Positions 11,125-24,825 of a DNA stretch of 64,000 nucleotides are shown piece by piece. The notes below the pieces were generated by a model. It searched no databases. It was not told the DNA's origin and saw only the letters and a program-made list of their open reading frames with translations. Position numbers and translations under genes: made by a program. Every line of letters begins with the position of its first letter. The stretch's first letter is position 1. This stretch comes from Anseranas semipalmata (taxonomy: Eukaryota > Chordata > Aves > Anseriformes > Anseranatidae), in contig VXAA01006076.1 in the NCBI GenBank assembly GCA_013399115.1, forward strand, positions 441,946 through 505,945. The letters are read 5' to 3'.

Positions 11125-13474
11125 TCTGGCAAACAGAAAATTTAATGCTATTTATAGCTCCTTGATATTTCTTTGTTTCTCATGGGAAACTAGTTGATGT
11201 TGTCTATTGTCAGCTCTCATTGTTAACAGCACTCAGGGAGAGTTTATTAATCTTATGTCTTGATGCTATTTGCCCAAATCAGTCTTTCTATAAGGGTTGC
11301 ATTAGACCAATAAACAGTCAAGTATCATATAGACATCATGATTCGTTCACTAAGCAGAATTCAAGAAGACTGATGCTTAAATTCTGTGTATTTCTTATTT
11401 TAAAACAGAACCCCTTTGTCAGCCTCAGGATTTCCTTGATCTTTATGTTGTAGAAATATACAAAATTAAACAGTAGCCTCCTACTCCACTAATTTATCCT
11501 ACCACATGATATAAAAAAAAAAAAAAACCACAGTTCAAAGAATATTATTCCCATTTGAATATGCCCCATCTTCCTTTTCCAGTCCAGTTGGAAATCTGGG
11601 AATCAAGTAGTTCATATATGAAGCAACACCTAGCTTCATCCATTGGAAGGATGCCAAGTTATGACTTCTCCTGGTTCAAAGAGCAACTATTCTAGCTGAA
11701 ATAGCAGAGGCTTACACTGTCAGAATAAATGTCACATCATGATATTGATATGAATTTGCCACCAGTTAAGTTTTGTTTGTTTCGATACAAGTCAGAGAAA
11801 GGAAATGTGGTATCCGTAGTCCCATTGCTTTACGTATAAAACCATATACCTAATGCAGATTAGGAATAACTTTCCCAGTGGTGGTTGAGTGAAAAAAGCT
11901 TATAGGAGTAGCTATAGAGAGAAATCCACCCCATGCTTGAGGAAAAAAAAGAAAAAGAAAAAAAAGAAAACACACGACATAGTGTATGTGGAAAATTAAA
12001 GCTATGGGGAAAGAGGATATAAAAAAAATCAGAGGAAGAGTGGCAGGGATACAGAAGCATCAAAGACAAAAAAAAAGATGGGAAGAACAGTTGGCACAGA
12101 GGGAATGAGACCAGCCTGAGAACAGATTAGCATGTAGAAGTCTGACAATAAACTAGAGCTTGGGCCATCATATTAGAGACTCAAAGCAACTCTTACAGCT
12201 CCCTCCAGTTTAAGGCTGTCTCTGTTTGAAGCTGTGTGGTGTCACATTCAAGACATTATGACATTACTCTTTTATATTTTTAGTATTCTCAGTGGTGGTT
12301 GTCCCATTTACAGACAAAAAAGGCAGATGATCTGCACTGCTTGATTTTGCATCTAGAAAAGAGGCTCACACACCAACGGAGAAGGAATCAGTGTTGATTT
12401 ACTGTCAGATGGAAGAACTGCACAAAAAGCTTTATGATAAATATTTCATGCAGCAGGGCTCATTCTAGCTATCTTTTCAAAAACGGGAGATTAAAGAGAT
12501 AATCAAAGAGAAAAAAAATGAATGAGGGTTTGAGAAGTTAGATGGCTGGTATTGTAGCTCTGAGTTTAATTGACAAAACAGCTTTCATCAAAACAATTAG
12601 ATTGTTCTACACCAAGCTATTCATCATCTCAGATATTTTTCTAATTTTGACTTCTACCCACTGGAGAACAGAAACCTTCTGAATAATTATTATCTAGGGA
12701 TTCCTTAGCTGGAATTTGGAATGGCCAACATAATTCCTCCAGACAGTACTCCTCAACTTTTTCCCATAGACTTTGATATTGCAGTGAAATGCCTAGCATG
12801 CTGGCTCCGTGCTGCAGAAATTATCCTTCTATGTGATGTGTCAAATTCATTTAGCAGCAAGCCTGAAAACTAATAATAAGCTCCCACTTCTGTATTTGAG
12901 TGATAACCCGTTTCTAGGATGCATTTGGAGAGGAAGGGGTGCGGGGCAACAAAACACGTAATTATGAGTTTTTCTAAGTGAATTTCATGTTGATGTTGAA
13001 TTAGCAGTCTTATAGAACAAAATCTTTCACTGATCTACAAAGCTGATGGAGTACCGGTGATGGCAGTGGCAGCTATGCCAGCCCAATTAGGGACAAACTG
13101 AACCAATCTTGACTCCAGCTTAACGTTTGGCAACTCTACATTTTCCATCCAGGGTGCCAGAGTAGGGCAGTAGCTTTATCGATCCTTCTAGTAACAAACT
13201 ACTGATTCCATATGCAGCATCGCCCTCTGTATGTCTATGGGAAATCCAAAGAGCTGCATCCCAGCTTGAGAGGAACATGGTTGAAGTTCCACACAGGGAA
13301 GGCTTCAGGTAATACATTATCTCTTCCCCTGGCTAAGTTCGTATGGTTTCTTGCAATACAGACTCACAAATATCTCCCTCATCACTTTCAGTCAACATTC
13401 AACCACAGTAAAATTTTCATTTCTATGGTATACATATGATTTTCATTGCAATACTGAGTGATTCACAGCTTTCA
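11125..13474. other. Non-coding unique sequence
   Basis: Unique AT-rich DNA with A runs and a polypurine tract. No coding or repeat signal beyond these. Confidence 0.65.
11939..11970. repeat. Polypurine low-complexity tract
   Basis: An unbroken run of about 32 purines, mainly A with single G residues. A further purine-rich stretch follows to about 12080. Confidence 0.85.
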
Positions 13475-13575
13475 ATCTCACAGCAGCCCTAGGAAGAAAG
13501 GAGTAGTTTCTATTCTCATTTTGCAATAGGCTGATTGTAACAAAGGCAGAATAAATAACTCATACACAGTCATAG
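13475..13575 (-). repeat. MIR-type ancient SINE relic
   Basis: The plus strand reads CTCACAGCAGCCCTAGGAAG, TTCTATTCTCATTTTGCAAT, then AATAACTCATACACAGTCAT. This is the complement of the MIR core, with landmarks in the expected order: CTCACAACAACCCT, the CCCATTTTACAGATG block and the CACACAGTCA block. It is short and diverged. Confidence 0.55.
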
Positions 13576-16500
13576 ACATGTTCTATGAATGAAGACCTTA
13601 CATGGAGGCCTCCTAGTGCGTCAAACAGTGAACCAGCTTTTTTGTCATTTGGTTTTCTTTACAGAAAAGAGGAAAAAAAAAAAACTTTCTCTGAAAGAAA
13701 AAAATGCTTCACTTCCTAGAAACACAAAGTTGGTTCCTGTCAAATTATTTCAGTGGTATGATCTGAAAAGGGAGAGAGGGCAGCGACAAATGTGACAGAA
13801 GATGATAAACTGCTGTCTTTACTAGAAATAGCAATTCTGTTGCTGTCAACTTCCTTGTTTGAGCCAAAAGCAAAGGACACTTTACAGAGATTAAAGGGAT
13901 TCTTTATCGAGCCATAAATGACATCTAAACCGTTAAAATAATAGGGGGAGGAAAAGGAAGGAGAAAAGAGTGGAAGCTTCAGACAAGCCCCAAGTACTGT
14001 CTTGTTCTCAGCATACAAAAGCAGCAGCAATATCATTAGTGCCCTATTAGAACTGCAAGAAGGATCACCTGTACTGGGAATTTGACCAAACATCTGTGAG
14101 GATCATACATGGTTAAAAAATCTCTATTCACTTGATGTAGAGGCTGTGATTTATCAGCCTCCCGAACTGTCCAACATCCTTATTTCAAGATAGATCTAAG
14201 AAAATTACAGACAAGCATCCATGAGAAAGATGGAAATTGTTTATAACTGAACTTTTCTACATATGTGCCATGGTTTTAAAGGCTCTTACTGCACTGTAAT
14301 TCTTGAAATTAGGTCCCAAAGTTGAAAGCTATCCACTTATTTACTTTCTTCTTTCTTTTAAAGAGGAAGATATTCCCTGCATGCATTTGGAAGTGGTATA
14401 TGGTATGTGTATGTACACTGACATGAAATCTCAAATCTTCCTGACCTACTTGCACTTGTTCCATCAGGTGTCAGTGGCCTAAAACTCAGGAGCAGACCAA
14501 CTAGCTGCAAACCAAGTTCTCCTAGTTTTAGGACAAACACTCATGAAAATGACTTAGTCCCGTTCCCAGAGGTGCAGATTTCCCTGTGGATTGATATGTC
14601 GCCATTTTCAAATACCTGCCCTAATACACAGACTGGTTGATCATACTTAGCAGCCATGGTGGTGGTTGCTCTCTTCAGGTGCCCCCTGCCTCATCTCCCT
14701 AGTACCACGTCCGTAGCCAAGTAACTGTGGACCACATCATCTAAGTAAGCTTTCTTGCTAGAGCAGAAACACAAAAAGACATGGAAAGTATAACCAGTTC
14801 AAGCTTGCTGTTACATCTGCAGCCTTTGCCTGGTATACAAACTGCCTCTTCTAGGAAGGGAAAGCTGCACTACTTCAATAAGAGGTACAATTCTGAACAG
14901 ATGCAGCTAAGCCCTTACAAATCCCTGGGTAGACATAGTTATTTCAGTTTGAAAGTTTAGAGTGTGACTGGAAGTCTGAACACTCAGAAGATGACATAAA
15001 TCAAAGTAGCCTCTCCTTCAACACACCAATTTCCCCTGCTTTGAGTTCCTTCCACTTTGAGAGAATGGCGAAAAATCACTCTCTCAAAGCAATACATACT
15101 GTCCACTAGATAGTGTGAAATACTGTCCTCTTTTTTTCTTTCTAAGGCTTCTAAAAGCTTTTTCTCCTCATGTCTGCTGGTACATCTTAAAAGCTTTTTA
15201 TAATGACATGGTGCTGGGTGACTACTTGACTGTAGAACATGGACAGAATGTCAGCTCCTTTCCAATTTAAATACAAAGGGAAACCTCAGCACTGTGGCAT
15301 AAGGGAAGCATGGTGACATATGACAAGAACTCTTGTGCCTGCAAGTGTGCACCAACAGTAAGGTTTTCAGTACATTTTTGAGAATAAGACTGTGTTAAAA
15401 AAAAAAGTCACAGGACTGTCCCTGCACTTTCTGCTCCCTCCCCACCATGCTCATTAATGCAATCAGATGATCAGCTCTGCTCTCTTTGGGGTATCTTTGT
15501 GTGTCCCATGTAAAGGTGGCCAGCCCAACTACTTGCACAGAGGTCATTTCAAGAATGTAAGCAGTGAGGTACAGCAGACACATTGCTCAGCCTTAATGAT
15601 CCACACTACTACCCCATGGTAGTATGGCCATAGCTGTAGTTGGTCTCCCAGCAGGAGAAATCCTGAGACCACTCTGTACTAGAAAGGAACTACAGCAGTG
15701 TGCTTGCCAGATTGGTCTGAAGGATGAGTACATCATTTTGATCATTTTCTTACTCATTCCGCTACTATAAGATACCCAACAACACAGAGAAAATACAATA
15801 CAAGAGGCTTAGTCCTTGTCGCATGTCAAAAGACTGATTTTCAGCTACCAAACTACAAATGAAATCTGTCTATAAGACATAACCTGAGCTCCATTAACAG
15901 CCTGGCATCACTACTTGGGGTATGATGCTCTATGCATTGAACTGTTCACTCCTTGCAACTAAGAGAACAATCCCTGTTCATGCCTGTAGATGGCTGCATC
16001 AAGTAGTTGGACATTTAAAAGGAGACCAAAACCAGGGCAAACATTCCACTTCACTGGAGCAAATACAAATTCTCAATATCAAGAGTTTCATTCTGGATAT
16101 AGTGTAACAGAAAGCAAAACACAGATAACACAAATATTTAACATTAATAAACAAGCTACTAAGAATTATCAGGGGTCTAGTCATAAATAGTTTATAATGG
16201 GTGAGAATATATTCTTAAATAGAAATCAACACGTTAGTGGGTTGCTAGCTGTTACTAATAAGCAATATTATTTTCCACCAGTATCTATAAGATACATCAT
16301 TCATATCAGTAACTTGACTGTAACTTCCTGTGATCCCTTACCAGCCCCTTATAAAGTAAACTTGGAAATAAAATACTAAAGGGGTCTTAATTGAGAAGCT
16401 TTGATCACAGAACCCTGGAAGAATCTCTTTAAGATCACAGACCACCCATGCCTTGCTCTCAAGCTCAAAAATGAGTTCTGGCAGACAAGTACTTGGCTTG

Positions 16501-16784
16501 ACCAATACACAGGTTTCTAGGGAGAAGCAAAATATAGATTTCTGAAGGCATAAATAACAGTTAAGTGTCCAAGCCTCATAAATTTTAATGGGATGCATGC
16601 ACCTTGTATCTTTGAAAATTCTTCTGGAAAAAGTCTATCACCTTCAGGCTGAAAAAAAAAAAAAATCATCCTTGGTCTAGATAACCTATTTTTTACTTCT
16701 AGTTACACCCATTTATATTGAAAGACGACATACCACTCCAAGCATGGACAAATTAGCCTAACTTTTTTTCTAGACTGTTTTGAG
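13576..16784. other. Non-coding unique sequence
   Basis: No repeat family, exon or RNA gene recognised. Open frames of up to 117 codons lack motifs. Confidence 0.65.
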
Positions 16785-17188
16785 ATTGTAAGAGCAGTGA
16801 ATGTTGTTTATCTCGATTTTAGTATGACTTTTGACTCATAGGGTATAACATCCTTTTCACAAAGAGGTGGATTGAAAACTGGAAGAACTGTGAGATGGGA
16901 CTGAGCCCACCCTCAGGATGCTTGCAGACAATATAAAACTCGAAGCAGTGGCTGGTATACCAGATGGCTGTGCTGTTATCAGAAGGACCTTGAGAAGCTG
17001 AAGAAATGTGCCAAAAGGAACCTTATGAATTTTAAGAAACAGAGGTTGTGGACTCCTCATCATTGGAGATATTCAACACCCAACTGGACACAAGCCTCGG
17101 CAACCTCCTTTAGCTGACCCTGCTTTGAGCAGGGGCATCGAACTACAAAATCTCCAGAGTTCCCTTCCAATTGCAATTGTTCTATGAT
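16785..17188 (+). mobile_element. CR1 LINE with internal deletions
   Basis: This plus-strand CR1 is built from three separated parts of the element. It opens inside the reverse transcriptase, where the DNA encodes VNVVYLDFS followed by a degraded KAFD motif and a stop. It jumps to a GGTGGATTGAAAACTGG stretch, then to the region just after the catalytic motif (a GTGGCTGGTATACCAGATGG-like sequence and a degraded DLEKLKKCAKRNL). Near 17042 it jumps again, to the 3' UTR (CATTGGAGATATTCAACACC, CCTGCTTTGAGCAGGGG, TCCCTTCCAA). It ends with the CR1 tail TTCTATGATAA. About 2 kb of the normal element is missing between these parts, so this is a dead copy. Confidence 0.88.
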
Positions 17189-20100
17189 AACTGTACACAG
17201 ATATATCTTACAATATATGTTGCACAAAAATACAGTGTGCAAACATACAAAACATGTTATCTTTCATAAAAGTAGAATGGACCAGCTCTTTAAGTAATAA
17301 CCTATCTAGTGGAAACTAGTCCTATATATTACAATTTGCAGCAGTTGAGGATACGAACAATGCACATTGAAAAGGCTTTGTTGTAAAGAATAAATTTCAG
17401 TGGTACCCAGATAAAAATGCTTTTCCAGATTTATTTATTTTTTTTAACAACTCAGCATCTTACATGAAACTACTGTAATTATTGCTATAATCAACATCAT
17501 AACTTACCATACAACTTGCAATTAACATATGGTAAATAGCATCAGCCAATTAGACTATCATGTGCACTGTACATCTGATTCCTGTTTTCACTGGAATGCA
17601 GCTATTTGTGCTGGATCTTGTCCAGGGTCTCTGCTTTGGCCTCTAATGCTCTTTGGATGAGCAACCCTCAACTTTCTGCTGTAGTTAAGGGGAAGACAAG
17701 ATTTCTGCACATATGAATTAGGTCATGGATATGAACCTTGAAAGGAGGTTCATTAGTCATTTTTAGAGCTCCACTACTTTAAAGTAGAAGAAAATAAATC
17801 ACAGAACACATCCCCTTCATCACTGCATACCGTCATCATAGACAGCAAAGTTAAATCTGTATTAATCACACGTAGCCCACCATTTCTCCTTTTGTTCCCT
17901 GACCATGCTTTCCTTTTTCTTTTTTGTTAAACTTGATGGTCTAGAAACAAATACAGTCAATTTATTTAATTATTCACAATCAAATATCTGCTGTTACTGA
18001 GTGACTTCTATGGATGACCAAGGATTCACTGTTTCCAGGGCCATCTATAGTTGCTCAGGACCTGGCAGGACTGGATGGTTTATCTTAACAAATAAATAAT
18101 CAATGTACTATTAACAATCCCTTCCCTCAGAGGTGCCGCTTTCTTTAAAACAACAATCTTAAGTAGAAGATACGACTGTTTCAAAGTGGTGTACACATAC
18201 AGGCTAAAGGACTGACTTTTCCTTTGCCCACAGTCTTGCACAAAGTCTCCAGCTTCGGCTTCTGACAGAACTGCGATACACCCAACACATGGTGCTCAGC
18301 AAACCATAGAAATATGTGAAGCCCCCTCTTGCACATTAAAAAAGCACGAAACAACTAGGAATTCTAAGCAACAACATGACCAAGGTATGAAGAAAAAATG
18401 GGAACTATCTTAAAACTTCCGTAAGCATTGCTCTGACTTTCCAAAACCAAAATCAAAGGAACATATTCCAAATTAAGAAACCACCACAGAAATTCTCTGT
18501 TTTTACCTGTCTCGGTAACTTATGCTAGAGGAGCAAAACAGTCCTTTATCAAAATGATTCCACCACTGGCAGGCTGACAATTTTATTTAGGGTCCCAAAG
18601 GCAAAGCATGCTAAGGAGCCACTGCCACCATTATCACTCAAGCTACAGAAGACAGCTTGGGCCTTTGAAAGATACCCTGTTACCACCAAAAGAAAGCTGT
18701 GACCTGAGACTCAAGACAAGACTTCTCTGCCCAGCTCTGCTGTGTGATTTGGGGAGAGGGTTTGGGGTGAGAGGCGGGTTGCATCTGTGCTTCTTCCCTG
18801 CTGTCCTTTCATTCTCATCTGGTCAGATGAGAAGTCTTTGAGGTCTTGGGATGTTTTTCATTAATAACAGTTCTCAAGCTTCTCATCAGTGTAGTATCAA
18901 ACTATTAACCCAGTACAGATAATGGAGTGTTTCAGTTTCTTTTCTCCAGGACAGAGTTAGAGAAAATACTGATAGAAAGTCAAAGGAAGCTTGCAAAATT
19001 TTCCACTCTAAACTAGTGACTGCATGTTAGAGTTGAGAAAAGGGCCCATTATGAGCAATGGAGGCTTTGCATCAGTCTGAAAGGCAAAGCTCATTTGACA
19101 CTTCCATTTGTGTAATGTATGTGGCAAAGGTTTACATGCAGTGTTCCATCATGTGTTCTTGATGCTGTCAAATACATAAAGGGAATAAAATGGAAACTTG
19201 CATCAATGAAGTCACTTTCCTTCCCACATACTACCTCAGGCTGAGATGATGTCAGATTTCACAAGCAAAACAAGTTTGAGCGGCACCAACATTTCAGAGG
19301 AGGAAATCCAAAGCAAACCTATGTCCATCAAAAAGTGGTGCTGATGATTCAACAGGCAGCATCCCTACTGCAAAGTCAGTAATGAACCTGTGTCTGTGTG
19401 ATGCATGGCTGTCACTGCTGGGAACTTTGGCTTTCATAAGAGAGGGGGGAAAAGCATACAAGGCATACAAGGGCCATACTGTCTGCCCTGCCAAAAAAAA
19501 TCCTGAAGGGACTCTAAGAGTGGCTCCTTTTACTTTCAAGTCATCCAGCCTCCTGCTGATACACAAAAGTCTAGTGACTGCTGTAATTTCTGACAGCTCT
19601 CAATCATCTCCACTGAATTATGAATCATACAAATCAACATAAGAAAAAAAAGCTCAGTTCCCTTGGCCCTGGCGTTACTGGAGTTACAATGGGAAGGGTG
19701 GACACAGGCCAGTTACACTGGGGTTATGCCAGTTGGGGTGCTGCCTCTGTCAGGGAAATTCTCTAAAGGATAGGTGTGGTTGGACTGCATCCTTTTTGCA
19801 CCAATGTGGACAAGACTAGGACTGAGAACGCAACCCTCAGTCTTGACTTCTCATCCCCACTGAAAGTCCCATGGCAATTTATCACAAAAGTCTTGGGAGA
19901 ATTAAGTTCAAGCCCCCTTCACTCTGAATACATCTGCTCTGTAGAATAAGATGTACATGCACCCTACCTAGACTTGTGAGAGCAAGCCTGCGTACGAGGT
20001 ATCATCTGGCCATAGTAGAACAAGCTCTGCTGCCTTCCCATTTCCTCTTTGTAATTAAGTGGGTTTTAGCAAAAACATGGAGATCAGAGTTCAAAACCAT

Positions 20101-20388
20101 CAGGTAGAAACTGCATCCCCCTTATTTTTCTCTCCCTGCTCCTGGCTTGCTGCCATTTCATATGCTATACTACTAAGTACAGAAGCCTCTGTTTGAGGTA
20201 GGATTTGATGGGGATGGGAGAAAGGGGGTAGAGGGAAAATTTACCCATTTTTCCCCTTGCTTGTCATTTTCTAGAAAGACAGGTGAGGAAGGTACATGGC
20301 ACCTTAGCTGATGTATTAGCTATTCCTGTCATTTCAGGGTAACCTTAGACTTGGAAAGAAATGTGGCAAGCTTGAACCACATTAAAGC
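17189..20388. other. Mostly non-coding unique sequence
   Basis: Apart from a doubtful ancient repeat at 19663-19740, nothing is recognised. Overlapping open frames on both strands at 19294-19642 are unsupported. Confidence 0.6.
19663..19740. repeat. Possible ancient repeat fragment
   Basis: TGGCCCTGGCGTTACTGGAG, TTACAATGG, then CAGTTACACTGGGGTTATGC resemble the same inverted GGCGTAACTCC / GGAGTTACACC words seen in some amniote repeats. The evidence is only word-level. Confidence 0.27.
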
Positions 20389-20460
20389 CCTGATTTAGCA
20401 AAATGCTTTGAAACACATGCTTACAGTTAAGCATGTGCCTAAATGCTTTGCTGAATTAGG
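20389..20460. repeat. Nested imperfect palindrome, probable ancient repeat
   Basis: A dyad of about 72 bases. The inner arms, CACATGCTTA (20414-20423) and TAAGCATGTG (20428-20437), are perfect complements around CAGT. The outer arms, 20389-20408 and 20441-20460, pair at about 14 of 20 positions. Both outer arms carry GCAAAATGCTT/AAATGCTTTGC-type words, and a related set of words occurs at 37099-37190. This suggests a dispersed ancient repeat, but I cannot name the family. Confidence 0.55.
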
Positions 20461-21029
20461 ACCTATGTTGGTAAAAGGGGCAATTGATTAATGGTTTCTG
20501 ACAACCACCAGAAACTAATGAGCCACAGACCTCCGCTTTTTCCTCCAAATGACTGTACTTAAACCCGAAGGAAATTTCATTATGGAAACAGAAAACACTT
20601 ATAAATAAATCATACGTGTCTCCTTTGCAAATATTAATTTTTATCTGCAATTAGTGGTAAACCCAAACTTCCTTTCATACAGTAATCTGAGACAGTGCCA
20701 TTTGCCCTGTGTAACTGGTTACTCACTCAAACCCATAAATTTCTTTCTAGAACTGCATGTTTTACAGAAAGCTGTATGAACCCAGCTAAATCAACCATGA
20801 AATATGCAGCATCCAACATACTAACCAAAAGGTTGCCTCACTGCGACATAAGCTTCAGAATGAATCAAGCCAGCACTGTGCAATCCACCTAGAAATGAAG
20901 AGCTCAGTGACAAAGTGCTGAAACCTGCTTCAAGCTGCTGCATGTTCAGCCTCAGTGAGATGTTACAGGATCAAATCCCAGGGAATTAACACAACCTATT
21001 CAAGTCCTCCCACATGAGAGGGAGAAAAG

Positions 21030-21122
21030 GTCCGAAACAGTGAGAGGAAATGACTTGTCCAGAACAACCTTGGTCTTCCAAGATGCAACCCAGCTCTCTA
21101 TTTGCCAAGCTGTACCCCATCG
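21030..21122 (-). repeat. Possible MIR-type SINE relic
   Basis: CCGAAACAGTGAGAGGAAAT, GACTTGTCCAGAACAACCTT and GATGCAACCCAGCTCTCTAT resemble the complement of the MIR core and 5' region (GAAACTGAGGCACAGAG, TGACTTGCCCAAGGTCACAC). The order is right but divergence is high. Confidence 0.42.
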
Positions 21123-24100
21123 CAAATGACAATGTGTTTTAGCTGATTTCACTTTAGTTGTATTTACAGAGACAGGAAAAAACTGTGGCCCAGGCACATC
21201 TCCTGGAGCCATGACATTCAACTCTAAGATCAACTTTATCTAAATACCATTAAACAACTCATTTTATTTTTCCTAGCACCTTCATTGTTATTGCAAGCAC
21301 AGGCAATGCTTCCAGTATGACAAAAGCAATAACTTCTGTTAACATTGTGAGGTCCTAATCTAACAGGTATACCTAGAAATGTCAAGACCACAAGCTAAAG
21401 AATAGGGACACATATCTGAGGTCTCATTGCTGTCATTCATAAAACAACTAAAATGACTGTCCCCTTTTCCGTGTGTATTTTAGTCATCTGAACCAGATTT
21501 GAAGAGTAGACAGATGATATATAATTAAAACAGAATTAAAAATATACTCATTATGACATACACCAAGGTTTTAATGGGTGTTTACAGTGCTTGAAGGGCA
21601 GAGATGGAACCAGCATTCATACAAGATGGTGACTGAGAACAGTTAGTTCCTTTCATTCACATACTCCTTCCTGTAAGCGCACCAATTCACCTAAAATTCT
21701 AAAAAAAAAAAAAAAAGAAAAAATCAAGTAGTTTGAATTCATAACTGTGGCTAACTAGATACCTGAGACTGAGGTTTCACAGTCAGTAGGTTTGTGCAGA
21801 CATATCACCAAAAAGTGCAAATCCAATCATCTGTGATCACATTTTTGTCCTATATGTTTACAGAGCATTACACATTTATACCAGCTCTGTGACAGTTTTG
21901 CAAGAATAGGCAATAACTAATCCACCAAAAATCTTGCTGATATAGTTAACCTGTCAGTTTGCTTGTTAGTAATATGAATTAGCAGAGAGAATTTGTACCA
22001 GAGTTGCATTACACATCCAACTACGTTTCTTATCAATTACTAGGAGCCCTAATGCACAATTTACTTTATCACTGAACCATGACCTACTAGTAAGAAGGGG
22101 ACTTCAACTTCCACAGTGCTGTTTAAATGTTTCTTGAATATCTGGTATGGCCTTTGTAACAGAGACAAGAACTCAAAGACAGCTCTGAGGAAAGAATAGT
22201 GACAGGACTGACATACGTGAGCCTTGGGGAAATGACCAAAACCTATCCAGCCAGTGGGAAAAAAAAAATTGTTTCAGTTCCCTGGGTTTGGATCAGATCA
22301 AATATGCACACACACTAACAATGCCCCAGAGGAAAGGGTGGGAAGGGAAAAGGAAAACACTTGATTTTTCTTCATAAGTGTATATAAATAAGATATTACA
22401 TTACTAAGCAAACACATTGAGTGTTTATGCTCCTGTTAGACTGTGAAGAGGAAAACAAGTGTTTACCTTTGCATATCTGGCACTTTCCAATATGCTTATT
22501 ATAATTCCAATCCTGACCCAAAACCTACTTGAAAGGCTATTTCAGGTTTCTGTGGATTTCAATTAACAGTTTGTAAAAGCTCATACTACATAAATGGTCT
22601 ATGCATACACCACATTAATGTGCACAAGGTATTCCTAGGTTCAGACAGAAAACTTTCAGCACAGTTTCAAAAAGAAAGACAAGGTGGTGAGCTTAAAAAC
22701 ATATGTCTTTACTCATTCAGTGCATGGGAAAGTTTGAAACAGCAGTTATTTCCTATTCCTAGCAGAGTGAAAGTCTACAGGGTATCAGTTATCACCCTAA
22801 GTGGTAAACTTTGGTATTTGTAAAGGTGAATACTGTAGCTAGCCAGCCACCAATGCAAGAAAACTTATTCCTTTAGCAAGTCTTTTATTCTCAGCACATT
22901 GGCTGCATTCAGCTTCACATGCACAGAGCTCCCTGGCTATGACAGAGTTGCACCATGAATACTCTGGCCCCATCAGTTACACTCACACCTGGGCAAATAA
23001 CATAAAAATCTTGTGTTCTTCAAAAGATTAGAGACTTTGCTTGATTATAGTAAGAGACACTTTGTGAACTCTTACCATTATGTTTCATTACAATACAAAG
23101 TCCAATTCTATATTTCTTTAGTCTTGTATTTCCAGAGATTTTTCTCTGCTGCAGAGTTATACTAACAGACATTTTTTCATTCCCCCTTTCTTTTACAAAA
23201 TAGAAAAAGTTGGCTTGGAATGAATGAAAGGTTAAAGAACATATATGAACCTTTCACTACAAGGTTGCTATTCAGAATTCAGCATATTCAAACTGTGACA
23301 AATGGATGTTAGGAACTGACAGTCGCTTTTCTACCAATGCACATGTTGTCAACTTAATACTTTAGGGGGTGTATGTGATAAGAGCTGTCCTCTTCACTAG
23401 CATTCATCTGAGTGTCTAGGAAGCCTCAAGGAGGCCAAGCATAAGGAGATGTGGATGATTCTCTCACTGCTATGGTAAATTCACTTCAAAGACTCCAAAA
23501 GTCTTTCAGTCTTGGGGTAACAAAGAGGATTAGAGGAGCAAGTACCTTGCCTTAAGCTGTCCTTCTTGTATGGAAGGAGTGTGGCTTCTACTCTAATAAC
23601 ATGTTATCTTCTACAGGTCTCACTCCACTTTCAACAAAACATGTTTGCTCTTCTGTCATAGTGTTGCCTCTTCCTTCTCAAGATTTCTAAAACCAGATAT
23701 TAAAAATGAATATGAAGCACACCCATAGGTGCTAAAGAAACTTCGCTCCAGATTCATCCTGCTCTCCTAAAGTGTTTCTCTAATTGCTGCTCTCCAGATC
23801 ACTTTCAAAAACTCATTGAAGCATTTCATGCATGCATTTCCCTCATTGCTCTAGGGCTTCCCTCCCTATTTCAGCCCATTTTGTTTTTCAGCTTGACATC
23901 TCCTATGAAGCCACTTGGTCATAATGTGGCTGAATGTATTTGCAGCCTAAGTAATTTGATCAACAAAGATCAAGATTCTTCATTGGCATATATTTTGCTA
24001 CTAATAGCTTAAAAAATCCTGTAAAAGATGGAAACAGCAAGTGAAGGCGTTATTGAATAGTGTCAAAACATGCAAAAACAGGCAATTTTCAGCTTAGAGA

Positions 24101-24314
24101 ATTCTAAACGTACAGGCTAGATCTCTCCAAATGTCATTATATTAGTTTGGTAATTGGTTTCACAAATGCTAAATAGTGAATTGCTAAATGAGGCAGTAGT
24201 TCTCAGTTCTCATAATAAATAAATAAAAACCAACACACAGGGCTCATAGTGTATTCCACTGTAGGAACAATGCCGTATGGTTGGAAACACAGCAATTACA
24301 AACAGCACTCCCTT
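21123..24314. other. Non-coding unique sequence
   Basis: Unique AT-rich sequence with A tracts at 21701 and 22259. No feature recognised. Confidence 0.65.
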
Positions 24315-24825
24315 TTTGTTGTGTACTGGTCAGTTCCTGCCTGGAGTCCTGAGTCCATCTGCAGATACATCACTTCAGGAAAGCTGTGGACAAATTGAAA
24401 GAGGGTCCAGAAGAGGACAACGAAAGTTATCAGTAGTCTAGGTGACACAACCACCATGGAGAGTTTGGGAGGCTTGGGTTTGCTGAGCCAAAAGACATGG
24501 CAAGAGTCCTCACATATGTTAAGGGAGAAGAGAACAATAAAGTCTTCATATCCACTGAGGGCAGGATAAAACATAATTTGCTTAAGATGGGTAATCAGTC
24601 CCCTTTGACACTAGGGGTTTCCCTACCAATTAAGACACTAGGAGAAACTGTGTGAGGAGAAGGATAAACACTGTTACAGGTCAACTGAGGAACACCGTAA
24701 AGCTCTGCATGGGACACTTTCAGAACAGAATACACCACTCAAAAATTATTTGAGTAGGAACTTCTGGCTTGGGCTAATAGGATGGACTGGATTACTTGCC
24801 AACATTTTCTCTAGCCTAGAATTTG
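24315..24825 (+). mobile_element. Old CR1-type LINE relic
   Basis: This is a highly diverged CR1-type element on the plus strand. Its best part is 24335-24500, where the DNA resembles the ORF2 C-terminal region: CCTGGAGTCCTGAGTCC, TTCAGGAAAGCTGTGGACAA, then a frame encoding VQKRTTKVI, close to the conserved VQRRATKMI. Further on, CCACTGAGGGCAGGATAAAA matches the stretch before the 3' UTR. AGGATGGACTGGATTAC near 24780-24800 matches the 3' UTR just before the tail. Many stops and indels make it non-coding. The degree of decay suggests an insertion much older than the copy at 10-11 kb. The outer limits are approximate. Confidence 0.75.
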
